Source of the DNA: Lachnospiraceae bacterium
GTDB taxonomy: Bacteria; Bacillota; Clostridia; Lachnospirales; Lachnospiraceae
DNA: 64,000 nt
Direction of reading: 5' to 3'
Assembly: GCA_022845895.1 (NCBI GenBank)
Contig: AP025573.1
Location: forward strand, 3,382,501-3,446,500
Under the pieces are notes generated by a model. That model searched no databases. It was not told the DNA's origin and was given only the letters and a program-made list of their open reading frames with translations. Positions 22,404 to 30,791 of this stretch are shown here, piece after piece (the stretch's first letter is position 1; each line of letters opens with the position of its first letter). A program made the translations under genes and the position numbers.

Positions 22404-22404
22404 A
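22373..22404. terminator. Strong bidirectional terminator
   Basis: GACCGATGG (22377-22385) pairs with CCATCGGTC (22391-22399). AAAA precedes and TTTT follows. It could end the small RNA on the plus strand and transcripts arriving from the dhaL side on the minus strand. Confidence 0.85.
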
Positions 22405-22522
22405 CTTTTACCAGCAATTCCCTGCACACCAGCACCATATCCGTGCCGGCATATGTATATATGCTTAGAATTATATGGCAAATGCTTTTCCTTTCATCAA
22501 AGCATCCGGCACTCTTCTATGG

Positions 22523-23143
22523 TTATAAAGACATGGAAAAGGCTTTCATCAACAACATGGCGACTGCTGCTCCAGGATCTTCCAGCGTCCTTGACGCTTC
22601 ACCTCTGGTTGCGGCCCGCCCGTGTACGGCAACCATTGTTGTCGTGTTCTGAAATCCTTGTTCTGCCATAAGCGCTGCTTTTTGTGCCGCCTGCTTCAGG
22701 CCATCTCCCCGGTTCAACGCCTCCTCTAAGCATCTGGCTGCCGGAAGGAGTCCATCAAGGAACGTCTTATCTCCCTCACATGCCCCTCCTCTTTTCATGA
22801 CGCCATCCGCATATGCCCAAAAGAGCGCTGCGATATCCATATCCTCTATGATTTCTTTGCCCCTCAGCTCTTTCCCGGCCTGCATCAGCCCAGAAGCCAT
22901 CAATGTCCCCATCGTTGAGGGTACCGCTGTTGACATGGCCTTTCCTGCCTGATACAGCACTTTTCCCACATCCTTTTCCTCACTGCTTTTTGCAGCCGCA
23001 TATGCTGCCTTGAATCCGTCGCTCATGGTAAGCCCAAGGTCTCCATCCCCTACCATGCTGTCCAGTCCAATCAGATACTCTTTGTTTTCCGTCATGATTC
23101 TATCTGCCTGCTCTAAAAATTTCTTTATGATTCCTATATCCAT
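22523..23143 (-). CDS. dhaL: Dihydroxyacetone kinase-type DhaL subunit
   Basis: About 206 residues, all helical. MVGDGDLGLTMSDGFKAAY is the Mg-nucleotide-binding motif of DhaL/DAK2, followed by GTLMASGLMQAGKEL and MVAVHGRAATRGEASRTLED. DhaL binds nucleotide and phosphorylates a triose held covalently by DhaK. I chose ATG 23143 because AGGTGG lies 5 bases before it; the in-frame GTG at 23152 is nearly on top of that site. No PTS-type dhaM is nearby, so the subunits may use ATP directly. It is last of a seven-gene cluster. Confidence 0.9.
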   Translation of the reverse strand: MDIGIIKKFLEQADRIMTENKEYLIGLDSMVGDGDLGLTMSDGFKAAYAAAKSSEEKDVGKVLYQAGKAMSTAVPSTMGTLMASGLMQAGKELRGKEIIEDMDIAALFWAYADGVMKRGGACEGDKTFLDGLLPAARCLEEALNRGDGLKQAAQKAALMAEQGFQNTTTMVAVHGRAATRGEASRTLEDPGAAVAMLLMKAFSMSL

Positions 23144-23152
23144 ATCATCCAC

Positions 23153-24160
23153 CTATACCTGTACAAAAAATGGAGTGTGGGCCGGCGCGTCCAGATACGC
23201 TTTCAGTTCATCATCCAGCTTCAGAAGGGAAATAGACAAGCCCGCCATTTCTAAGGAAGTCGCATATTCCCCCACATAGTATCTGTGTACTTTTATCCCG
23301 CGTCCTTTTAATATTTCATGAATTTTACCAGTTACAATGTACTGTTCATCTAACGTAGTGGCTCCCAGGCCATTTACAAGCACTGCTGCTTCCTCTCCCG
23401 GCTGATAAGGTAGATCCTCCAAGATCTTTTCCAGTATCTCTTCCGTGATTTCATCTGCAGTCTCTATCTTCCCACGTCGGATTCCCGTCTCACCATGGAT
23501 GCCCATGCCGATTTCCATCTCTTCCTCCGCAATATCAAAACCTGGCTTCCCCACCCGCGGCACGACACAAGGGGTTAATGCCACTCCCATCGTCCGTACA
23601 TTTGCAGCAGCCTTTTCTGCAATTCTTTTCACTTCATCAAGGCTCTTCATAGCCTCTGCTGCTGCGCCTGCACATTTGAACACAAATACGATTCCGGCAA
23701 CTCCCCGCCGTGTGTTCTTCCTGCCCGGTTCAGGTGCAGGCGATGCCACATCTTCTCCGGCAACGACACTTTCCACCCTTATATCCTCTTCAAAATCCGC
23801 CTGCTCTGCAGCCATATCAAAGTTAAATATATCCCCATTATAATTGCCATAGATATATAAGACTCCCGCTCCAGAATCAATCTCCTTCGTTACGGCAAGC
23901 ATCTGTTCCGGACTTGGAGACTGGAACACATCTCCCACCGAACAGCCATCCAGCATCCCCTTTCCAACATATCCGAGAAACAGCGGCAGATGCCCAGAGC
24001 CTCCCCCTGTCGCAATTCCCACTTTCCCTTCCTTTTTATATCTGCTTACCAGGCAATGCACATCATCTTGCGTATACTTCACAAGATCCGGATGTGCCGT
24101 ATAGATACCTTCCAGCATTTCTTTGACATAATTTTCCGGTTTATTTATTATTTTCTTCAT
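23153..24160 (-). CDS. dhaK: Dihydroxyacetone kinase-type DhaK subunit
   Basis: About 335 residues. Glycine-rich KVGIATGGGSGHLPLFLGYV (about 49-68), VKYTQDDVHCLVSRY, GNYNGDIFNFDMA, and EIGMGIHGETGIRRG, whose His is the expected covalent substrate-binding residue. The call is therefore a true triose- or tetrose-kinase substrate subunit. ATG 24160 lies 7 bases after AAGGAG. The linkage to a KDPG aldolase and Tct transporter is not the usual glycerol context, so the substrate may be an aldehyde or ketone product of the upstream aldolases. Confidence 0.9.
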   Translation of the reverse strand: MKKIINKPENYVKEMLEGIYTAHPDLVKYTQDDVHCLVSRYKKEGKVGIATGGGSGHLPLFLGYVGKGMLDGCSVGDVFQSPSPEQMLAVTKEIDSGAGVLYIYGNYNGDIFNFDMAAEQADFEEDIRVESVVAGEDVASPAPEPGRKNTRRGVAGIVFVFKCAGAAAEAMKSLDEVKRIAEKAAANVRTMGVALTPCVVPRVGKPGFDIAEEEMEIGMGIHGETGIRRGKIETADEITEEILEKILEDLPYQPGEEAAVLVNGLGATTLDEQYIVTGKIHEILKGRGIKVHRYYVGEYATSLEMAGLSISLLKLDDELKAYLDAPAHTPFFVQV

Positions 24161-24171
24161 TGTCATGCTCC

Positions 24172-25131
24172 TTATCTGCGAACCACATGGATTGCAAAAT
24201 TTTCTACTTCCTCTTCCAGATAGGCCGCTATCATCGTTCCGTCTTCAGCGATATTCCGGTATCGTTCCCTTATATGGATCCCTTTGCTTTTCAAGTAGCG
24301 AACTGCCCGTTCTACAGAATATGTACCAATAGCAATATGACCCGCTTTCCCGGGGAAATCTTCTTTCATGCATTCTACAGCATTCCCTGCAAAATCGGAT
24401 TTTGCACCCTTACGGTGCGCCAGTCCAAAGATATCAGCAACTCTGGCAGCCGTTTTTTCCCCGTCCCCACTGCCGCCGCAATTGATTCCTACGTGCGCAA
24501 GCTGGAATCCCAGGGACAATTGGATTGCCTGCGCGCAGTTTTCCTCAATCTGTTCCCATCTTTCATGTTCAATTTCATCAAAAGATGCAATAAAATCTCC
24601 TCCTGCGGCAAGCACATTCTTCGTCGAAAAATACTCTTCCAGCTCAGACATCTTCAGTCCTCCCGTGACGACGAATCTGCTGTTTGGATAGGGGCCCTCC
24701 AATTCTCTAAGCGCCGCACTACCTCCCATAGCCTTCACCGGAAAATATTTGAATACAGACAGGCCGTCTCCCATGCCGTTCTCGATTTCTGACGGCGTTA
24801 CACATCCAGGAAGGATGGGCATCCCCATTTGTCCGGCTCTTTTTACGATTTCTTCCTTATATCCTGGTGTCACGATAAAATCTGCCCCTGCCTCTATCGC
24901 GCTGTCCAGCTGGTCTATCGTCAGGATGGTACCCGCTCCCACGCACATCTGAGGGTACTCTTTTTTTACAGCACGGATCGATTCCGCAGCATGTCCATTT
25001 CTGAACATGATTTCCATAACAGGCAGCCCTGCTTTTATCAATGTGCCGGCAAGCGGGCCTGCCAGTTCTTTAGCCGGCATTTGCACCACAGGCACGATTC
25101 CCAGTTCTCCAATAAGCTGAAACACTTCCAT
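24172..25131 (-). CDS. KDPG/KHG-type aldolase fused to a VOC domain
   Basis: 319 residues. Residues 1-205 are a KDPG/4-hydroxy-2-oxoglutarate aldolase (VVQMPAKELAGPLAGTLIKA, PVMEIMFRNGHA, GAGTIL, LPGCVTPSE, FKYFPVKAMGG with the Schiff-base Lys). Residues 205-319 resemble a glyoxalase/VOC domain (LAHVGINCGGSGDGEKTAAR, GHIAIGTYSVERAVRYLKSK, NFAIHVV). Such aldolases release pyruvate from a 2-keto-3-deoxy sugar acid. The VOC domain role is unknown. ATG 25131 is one base after the tctA stop, so expression is tightly coupled. Confidence 0.88.
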   Translation of the reverse strand: MEVFQLIGELGIVPVVQMPAKELAGPLAGTLIKAGLPVMEIMFRNGHAAESIRAVKKEYPQMCVGAGTILTIDQLDSAIEAGADFIVTPGYKEEIVKRAGQMGMPILPGCVTPSEIENGMGDGLSVFKYFPVKAMGGSAALRELEGPYPNSRFVVTGGLKMSELEEYFSTKNVLAAGGDFIASFDEIEHERWEQIEENCAQAIQLSLGFQLAHVGINCGGSGDGEKTAARVADIFGLAHRKGAKSDFAGNAVECMKEDFPGKAGHIAIGTYSVERAVRYLKSKGIHIRERYRNIAEDGTMIAAYLEEEVENFAIHVVRR

Positions 25132-25132
25132 A

Positions 25133-26656
25133 TTATACCTCTTTCCTTTTTGATGTCTTGTTCTTCATAACTGCCTTTATTACCGGAACAAGGAATGTAA
25201 GCAATACTACTATTAACAGCACACAAGATACCGGTCTTGTGACAAAGATATCATAGCTTCCTTTAGACATTACCAACGCCCTTCTTAAATTGGATTCCAG
25301 CATGCCGCCAAGCAGCAGCCCCAATACGAACGGACCGGTGGGAAAATCAAATACCTTAAAAAGAAACCCTAATAACCCGGCCGCAAACATAATCAATACA
25401 TCATAATAACTGTTATTTAATGCATAAGAGCCAACCACACACAAAATGGAAACTGCCACCCAAACGGTGGGCTGTGCCACATTCAGCACTTTTGCAGATA
25501 TTTTTGCCGTAAGCAGTCCAAATATCAAGAACGCAATATTTGCCAAGACCATCAGTATCATAATCTGGGAAGTGAATACGGCATTTTCCGTAAACATTTT
25601 AATGCCCGGCTGCATTCCGTACATCGTAAGCGAACCAATCAAGATAGCCGTAACAGCATCTCCCGGAATCCCTAGTGTCATCATCGTTGTCATGGCACCG
25701 CCAATCACACCGTTATTAGCCGAGGAACTGACTGCAAGGCCTTCTACCGAACCTTTTCCATATTCTTCCGCATGTTTACTTACCTTCTTACTGTTTCCCC
25801 AGCAGATTATTGATGCAATATCACCGCCCGCTGCCGGAATCGCTCCGATAACCGTTGAAAACAAACTTACTATGATACATCTTGGCGTCAGGCTTAACAT
25901 CTTTTTACGATCCGGGAGTATTCTCCCTAATTTCAAATTGACCTTGCGGGCTTCCATCTCAGCTTTTTCGCTCTCGCGTTTTCTGCGGAAAATCTGATAC
26001 AGCACTTCTCCGATGCCAAACATTCCCACCATAACCGGAATAAATGAAATCCCCTTCAAGAGATTTGTAGAGCCAAACGTAAATCTCGGAATACTCAGAA
26101 TAGGGTCCAGCCCAACACAGGAAAGCAAGATTCCTGCGAATCCGAGCACCAGCCCTTTTAACGGGTCATTGCCTGCAACCGCTATCATCATGCTGATTCC
26201 GAACAGCGCCAGCATAAAATATTCTGCAGGTCCGAAGGATACGGTAAATTTCGCAATAGGATCTGCAAATAATATAAGGCAGATCGTACTGATGATTCCT
26301 CCCAGAAATGAGAATATCACGTTCACGCCTAAAGCAAGCCCGCCTTTGCCTTGACGGTATAGGGCATATCCGTCAAAGGACTGGGTAATGGAGGCCGGCG
26401 TGCCCGGAGTATTGACCAGGATGGCCGAGATCCCTCCGGCAAATATTGCTGCATTCCACAAGCCCATTAACATGGCAAAGCCATCCACTGGCTCGAACCA
26501 AAAAGTAATCGGTGTCATAATAGCGATCCCCATCGTCGCCGAAAGCCCAGGCAAAGCACCAATCGCAGTACCTATCAATACCCCCGCACATAAAAACAGC
26601 AGTACCGACGGCTGCAAAACCAGACCCAGCCCTTCCATCCATACGCTAGCTGTCAT
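25133..26656 (-). CDS. tctA: Tripartite tricarboxylate transporter large permease TctA
   Basis: 507 residues with about eleven membrane helices. Typical TctA segments include IGTAIGALPGLSATMGIAIM, YALYRQGKGGLALG, GAIPAAGGDIASIICWGNSK and GIPGDAVTAILIGSLTMYGM. It forms the secondary transport channel with TctB and the TctC binding protein upstream. These systems import organic acids such as citrate, aromatic acids or sugar acids. The start ATG 26656 follows GGGGGGTGACGGT, 12 bases after tctB. Confidence 0.92.
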   Translation of the reverse strand: MTASVWMEGLGLVLQPSVLLFLCAGVLIGTAIGALPGLSATMGIAIMTPITFWFEPVDGFAMLMGLWNAAIFAGGISAILVNTPGTPASITQSFDGYALYRQGKGGLALGVNVIFSFLGGIISTICLILFADPIAKFTVSFGPAEYFMLALFGISMMIAVAGNDPLKGLVLGFAGILLSCVGLDPILSIPRFTFGSTNLLKGISFIPVMVGMFGIGEVLYQIFRRKRESEKAEMEARKVNLKLGRILPDRKKMLSLTPRCIIVSLFSTVIGAIPAAGGDIASIICWGNSKKVSKHAEEYGKGSVEGLAVSSSANNGVIGGAMTTMMTLGIPGDAVTAILIGSLTMYGMQPGIKMFTENAVFTSQIMILMVLANIAFLIFGLLTAKISAKVLNVAQPTVWVAVSILCVVGSYALNNSYYDVLIMFAAGLLGFLFKVFDFPTGPFVLGLLLGGMLESNLRRALVMSKGSYDIFVTRPVSCVLLIVVLLTFLVPVIKAVMKNKTSKRKEV

Positions 26657-26668
26657 ACCGTCACCCCC

Positions 26669-27142
26669 CTAGACTGTGAATCCAATGGAAAATGCCACCA
26701 TAAATACCAGATAAATAAACACTGTAAATACAACAGCATACATGATCGTATATTTCCATTTCCGCTCGTATAGTTTATTCAGAAATACCGCAAACAGCAG
26801 CACTCCAACAATAAACAGATCCGTCAGATACCAGAATGCAAGGAATACGGCCAAGCCCGCCACTGTCAGCAGCAATATCTTAATGTTACCTCTCATCTCA
26901 GCATCTAATGCTACATATTGTTTTTCTCCATTTTGCCTAAGACCGCGGATCATTAGGATGATGCCGGAACATATAAGCGCTCCGCTTAATATGCAGGGAA
27001 AAAATCCCGCTCCCGGTACACCGTCTGATGTGGTAGCGACAAAAGAGAGAGTATCTGTTGCCAAGGTCTTTACCAGAAAAAAAATGCCGATGAAAATAGT
27101 TATCATTCCCGGCACAGTATCACCTTTTAATTTCTTTTGCAT
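26669..27142 (-). CDS. tctB: Tripartite tricarboxylate transporter small permease TctB
   Basis: 157 residues with four membrane helices and the typical N-terminal layout (GMITIFIGIFFLVKTLATD, then GVPGAGFFPCILSGALI). It ends in a hydrophobic helix (VFTVFIYLVFMVAFSIGF). Small TctB proteins assist TctA in the membrane. The start ATG 27142 has GGAG. The order tctC-tctB-tctA is standard. Confidence 0.88.
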   Translation of the reverse strand: MQKKLKGDTVPGMITIFIGIFFLVKTLATDTLSFVATTSDGVPGAGFFPCILSGALICSGIILMIRGLRQNGEKQYVALDAEMRGNIKILLLTVAGLAVFLAFWYLTDLFIVGVLLFAVFLNKLYERKWKYTIMYAVVFTVFIYLVFMVAFSIGFTV

Positions 27143-27219
27143 ACAAGCTCTCCTCTCTCTATGGCAATCCAGACTGCACTTCCTGCAGCCTGGATGTCAT
27201 ATCTGTATCTGGTGTCCTG

Positions 27220-28209
27220 CTATTGTGTAATTCCAAGCTTCGGAATAAGCTCTGCATAATCTGCCAGGAGCCCGGAGGCCACTTTATCCATCTCAGATCC
27301 GCTTAAATACGCAGGTGTGAATCCGTTCGTCTCCAATACTTCTGTCATCTCATCAGAATTAATCGCTTTTTCTGCTGCATCACTTAAAATGTCAACAACA
27401 TCCTGGGGAGTATCTTTGGGCACTGCGAATCCGCCCCATCCCTGAATCGTAATATCATAGCCGAGTTCTGACGCCGTCTGCACATCCGGGACCACATCCG
27501 AACGCTCATCTCCAAGAACCGCCAAGACTCTGAATTCTCCTGAATCCACATTGGACTTTACTTCTGACGGGCTTACTGCCACTGCCTGGATATTGTCTCC
27601 AAGCAGCGCTGCTACCGCCGGAGATGCACCATCAAAAGGTACATGCGTGAATTGAACGCCGCATTCCTGCTCTACTGTTGCCGCTGCAATGTGCCAGATG
27701 GAACCAGTTCCGGAGTTGCCGATTTGGATCTCCCCTGGATTCGCTTTTGCATATTCTATGAATTCCTCGAATGTCTGCCATTCACTGTCCGCACGCACCG
27801 TAATGGCTGCCGGGATAGTCATCGCCCGCCCGATAAATTTAAAATCATCTGTTGAGACTTTTGTATATCCAAGTGCTTTTAGCATCGTAGACTCTACCGG
27901 CATATAGGATACGGTATATCCGTCAGGTTTGCTGTCCGCCACCTGCTGAAGCCCGATCGCTCCGGAAGCCCCTTCAACATTCGTTACGGTAACCGAAGTA
28001 TCCAGTGCATCTTCAAATTGAGTAGCGAAAATCCTTGCCGTTGTATCAGATGCCCCGCCTGCCGCATATGGAACAACAATGGATATCTGCTTCCCGTCCG
28101 GGAAATCACTCTTTTCTCCCTTGGTATCTCCTCCTTTGGTTCCGCATGCTGCCAGGGACAATACCAGGGCACAAACTGCTGTTAATGAAATTACTTTTTT
28201 AAGCTTCAT
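27220..28209 (-). CDS. tctC: TctC-family substrate-binding lipoprotein
   Basis: 329 residues. Signal peptide and lipobox KKVISLTAVCALVLSLAACG give a lipid-anchored Cys. The mature part has the family motifs ISIVVPYAAGGASDTTARIF, EGASGAIGLQQVADSKPDGY and FTHVPFDGASPAVAALLGDN. It should deliver an organic acid to TctAB outside the membrane. ATG 28209 is 6 bases after AAGGAGG, whereas the ATG at 28215 touches it. It follows the aldolase gene by 11 bases in the same operon. Confidence 0.92.
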   Translation of the reverse strand: MKLKKVISLTAVCALVLSLAACGTKGGDTKGEKSDFPDGKQISIVVPYAAGGASDTTARIFATQFEDALDTSVTVTNVEGASGAIGLQQVADSKPDGYTVSYMPVESTMLKALGYTKVSTDDFKFIGRAMTIPAAITVRADSEWQTFEEFIEYAKANPGEIQIGNSGTGSIWHIAAATVEQECGVQFTHVPFDGASPAVAALLGDNIQAVAVSPSEVKSNVDSGEFRVLAVLGDERSDVVPDVQTASELGYDITIQGWGGFAVPKDTPQDVVDILSDAAEKAINSDEMTEVLETNGFTPAYLSGSEMDKVASGLLADYAELIPKLGITQ

Positions 28210-28220
28210 ATTCATCCTCC

Positions 28221-29108
28221 TTAATCCAAATACACTTCTACATCTCTTTTCAACTGTTCCACTTGTTCTTTTGTCAGATCCAGCAAAGGTTTTTTCATAT
28301 GCCCGCCGCGTATGCCACGGAACGTTAAGATATGTTTGAAAATAGACATGTCAGCTCCACCCTTCATCAGCCATGCCAGAGAGGTCGCTTTGTCCTGCGC
28401 CTTTTTTGCCGCCTGCATATCACCCGCCTTAAACTGCTTGTAGACTTCAACAAAAGCTTCCGGAAACGGGCCGGAACACCCCGAGACCGTCCCGTCTGCC
28501 CCTGCCGCCAAGGCCGGCAGAAACATATGATCCGCACCAAACACCACGGAAAAATCTCCATCATTTACCCGCAGGTACTGCAGAAGACGGGTCATGTCCG
28601 GATAGCTGTACTTCACGCCGATTACATTTGTGCACTCGTTACAGATAATCTCCATCGTCTCCGGGGTAATATCGTTATGTGCAAGTTGCGGTATCACATA
28701 TACATATACCGGAAATTCTTTTGAAACAGCAGAAGATACCGTTCTGTAATATTCCACCATCGCCCGCTCATCTACCGTAAAGTAACTTGGTGTGACTACT
28801 CCGATTCCGTCCGCTCCGATTTCTTCTGCATGTTTCGCAAGAATGATGGTGTCCTCCTGGCCCATCGCCCCCACGTGAATATAAACCGTAACCCTGCCGG
28901 CTGCTTTTTTCACAACCGTTTCCGCTACAAGTTTTCTTTCATCCACGCTCATCAAGTACATCTCTCCTGTAGTCCCTGTCGGATAGAGGCAATTTACCCC
29001 TTTAGAAATCAAAAATTCTACTTGCTGCTCCAGCGCCTCTTTGTCAACTTCTCCGGTTGATGTAAAAGGTGTCGTCATTGCCGTGATTACTCCATATAAC
29101 TTTTTCAT
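28221..29108 (-). CDS. DapA/NanA-superfamily pyruvate aldolase
   Basis: 295 residues. Motif LYPTGTTGEMYLMSVDERKL (GxTGE, about 41-60), the proton-relay Tyr in VYVYVIPQ, and Schiff-base Lys in NVIGVKYSYPDM (about 161) identify the pyruvate-dependent class I aldolase family. It is unlikely to be lysine-pathway DapA, because it heads an IclR-controlled transporter operon. It probably splits or condenses a 2-keto-3-deoxy sugar acid or similar compound. ATG 29108 follows GGGG. A divergent promoter region lies upstream. Confidence 0.9.
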   Translation of the reverse strand: MKKLYGVITAMTTPFTSTGEVDKEALEQQVEFLISKGVNCLYPTGTTGEMYLMSVDERKLVAETVVKKAAGRVTVYIHVGAMGQEDTIILAKHAEEIGADGIGVVTPSYFTVDERAMVEYYRTVSSAVSKEFPVYVYVIPQLAHNDITPETMEIICNECTNVIGVKYSYPDMTRLLQYLRVNDGDFSVVFGADHMFLPALAAGADGTVSGCSGPFPEAFVEVYKQFKAGDMQAAKKAQDKATSLAWLMKGGADMSIFKHILTFRGIRGGHMKKPLLDLTKEQVEQLKRDVEVYLD

Positions 29109-29124
29109 GCTTCCCCTTTCTTCT

Positions 29125-29178
29125 GTTTATTTGTTCAGTAATACTGAATATCATTCGTTATTACTGTTCACAAATAAA
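29125..29178. promoter_or_regulatory. Probable IclR operator in the divergent intergenic region
   Basis: A perfect TTCAGTA-A-TACTGAA dyad (29134-29148) lies inside a larger imperfect inverted repeat (29125-29142 and 29159-29178, TTTATTTGT...AGTAATA). It is placed between the dapA-like start and the iclR promoter, where the divergent regulator should bind. Confidence 0.5.
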
Positions 29179-29292
29179 TCATAATATACAATTATTTTTC
29201 TGTCAATATTATTTTTATAGTCATTTTTCACTAAATACTGATGATTATTTTTGTATATTATTCAGTTTTTCTTATCATCATTCTATATTTCA

Positions 29293-29321
29293 TTGACACC
29301 TCTGCAAAAACGTTATATGAT
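29293..29321 (+). promoter_or_regulatory. Promoter of the IclR-family regulator
   Basis: TTGACA (29293-29298) and TATGAT (29316-29321), 17 bases apart, 35 bases before ATG 29357. Confidence 0.7.
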
Positions 29322-29356
29322 TTAAGAAATACTTAATTTCAGGGAGATTTGACTAT

Positions 29357-30160
29357 ATGGAACATAGACAAGAGAACACCGGATTGGTTAATTCCGTCCA
29401 AAAGGCATTGAATATATTGAACTGTTTTTCGGTTGAGCAGCCTCAGCTTTCCCTTGCTCAAATCAGTTCTCTATTATCTTATCCCAAGAGCACCACTCTT
29501 AACCTCGTGCGTACTTTAGAACATTCCGGCTATTTATTAAAAGATGCCGCAACGCAGAACTATACTCTGGGATATAAAATATTAAATCTTAGTTATTTAC
29601 TGCGCTCTTCATTGCCTGTAGTACAATATGCACTTCCTTTTCTGGAAGACCTGCAGGATAAAACCGGTGAAATCATCTACCTTGTTTCGTATATCAATGG
29701 CCAGGTCTTATATCTCGAAGGCCTGTACCCTACACAACGGATGGCCAATTACTCTATCTCCGGGAAAATCCTGCCCATGCACTGTACCGGCTGCGGAAAA
29801 GCGATGTTTTCTTATCTTCCCAGGGAAGAGCAGCAAGCCATCCTCCGCCGCTGGGGGCTTCCCCCGAAGACCCCGAACACCATCACCACCGAAGAAGCAC
29901 TTTTTAAAGAGGTGGAGCTGATTCAGTCCAGGGGATACGCGGTAGATTTAGAAGAAGAAACTCCCAACGTCAAATGCGTAGCCGTACCAGTGTTGAACAG
30001 CAACGGACATGCCGTTGCAGCAATCAGCATCTCCGGTACTGTCATGAATATGAAAGACGAGCTGATTCCAGGATATGCCGAAATGCTGTCCCGCACCTGT
30101 TCTGTCCTGTCCGGCAAAGCATCGGAATTCCCCGCATCCAAGGTATCTTCTCCCTTTTGA
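29357..30160 (+). CDS. IclR-family transcriptional regulator
   Basis: 267 residues. N-terminal winged helix SVQKALNILNCFSVEQPQLS, then LAQISSLLSYPKSTTLNLVR (about 14-53), and C-terminal effector domain with MHCTGCGKAMFSYL and VPVLNSNGHAVAAISISG. Divergent from the DapA/Tct/KDPG/Dha cluster, it most likely senses that pathway's substrate or product. AGGGAG lies 9 bases before ATG 29357. Confidence 0.92.
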   Translation: MEHRQENTGLVNSVQKALNILNCFSVEQPQLSLAQISSLLSYPKSTTLNLVRTLEHSGYLLKDAATQNYTLGYKILNLSYLLRSSLPVVQYALPFLEDLQDKTGEIIYLVSYINGQVLYLEGLYPTQRMANYSISGKILPMHCTGCGKAMFSYLPREEQQAILRRWGLPPKTPNTITTEEALFKEVELIQSRGYAVDLEEETPNVKCVAVPVLNSNGHAVAAISISGTVMNMKDELIPGYAEMLSRTCSVLSGKASEFPASKVSSPF

Positions 30161-30181
30161 CGGAACCTGCGATATCAGAAC

Positions 30182-30211
30182 AAAAAAAAGAGGGGAAATC
30201 CCCTCTTTTTT
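30182..30211. terminator. Bidirectional terminator between iclR-like and HAAS-domain genes
   Basis: GAGGGG (30190-30195) pairs with CCCCTC (30200-30205), with A8 before and T6 after. It serves the convergent genes on both sides. Confidence 0.85.
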
Positions 30212-30672
30212 CATCTGCGCCGCCCTATCAGGCGGACCACAAGCATCACAACTATGATTGGCACAATCAATGGCATCAAAAGGCTGAAGATGCCTCCTAT
30301 CACAGCTATGACAATCAGCACTACGCCGATGATGCCAAGTACAAGAAGCAGCTTCTTCCACCAGGCATCGATTCCAAATACATGGACGCTTCCGCCAGTT
30401 CCATAATTCTGTCCGCTTCCTCGTCTCCCTGCTGCTTCCTTGGCCTCGTATCCGCCGTATGTTTCCGTGACATTCCCAGCAGCGTCGATAAGTGTTCGTG
30501 CAATGACCCAGGGATCGCCGAGCTCGCCAACAACCTCTGCCTCCGGCCTGCCCTTCCTCACTTCTTCCATTATATAAGACCTATAATATTCTACATTATC
30601 CTGAACCGCCGACCCTCCAAGGTCATTTTCCAACGCATTCCGGAGCTTTTCCAAGAATTCATTTTGCGTCAT
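30211..30672 (-). CDS. HAAS-domain (DUF1700-like) membrane protein
   Basis: 153 residues. Residues 1-65 match the HAAS signalling domain (FLEKLRNALENDLGGSAVQD, YYRSYIMEEVRKGR, VVGELGDPWVIARTLI). A Gly-rich linker leads to two membrane helices (about 105-150) and a basic tail RLIGRRR. HAAS proteins are usually paired with PadR regulators, but none is adjacent. The precise role is unknown. Confidence 0.85.
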   Translation of the reverse strand: MTQNEFLEKLRNALENDLGGSAVQDNVEYYRSYIMEEVRKGRPEAEVVGELGDPWVIARTLIDAAGNVTETYGGYEAKEAAGRRGSGQNYGTGGSVHVFGIDAWWKKLLLVLGIIGVVLIVIAVIGGIFSLLMPLIVPIIVVMLVVRLIGRRR

Positions 30673-30791
30673 CCGTTAATCCTCCCAACGTCACCACTGT
30701 TAAACACAAGAACCTTGAACCTAGAATAACATATATAAACTGTCATTCCAAGCCCAAGGTCCTTAAATTTTTCTAATCAATTTCTAAAGAA

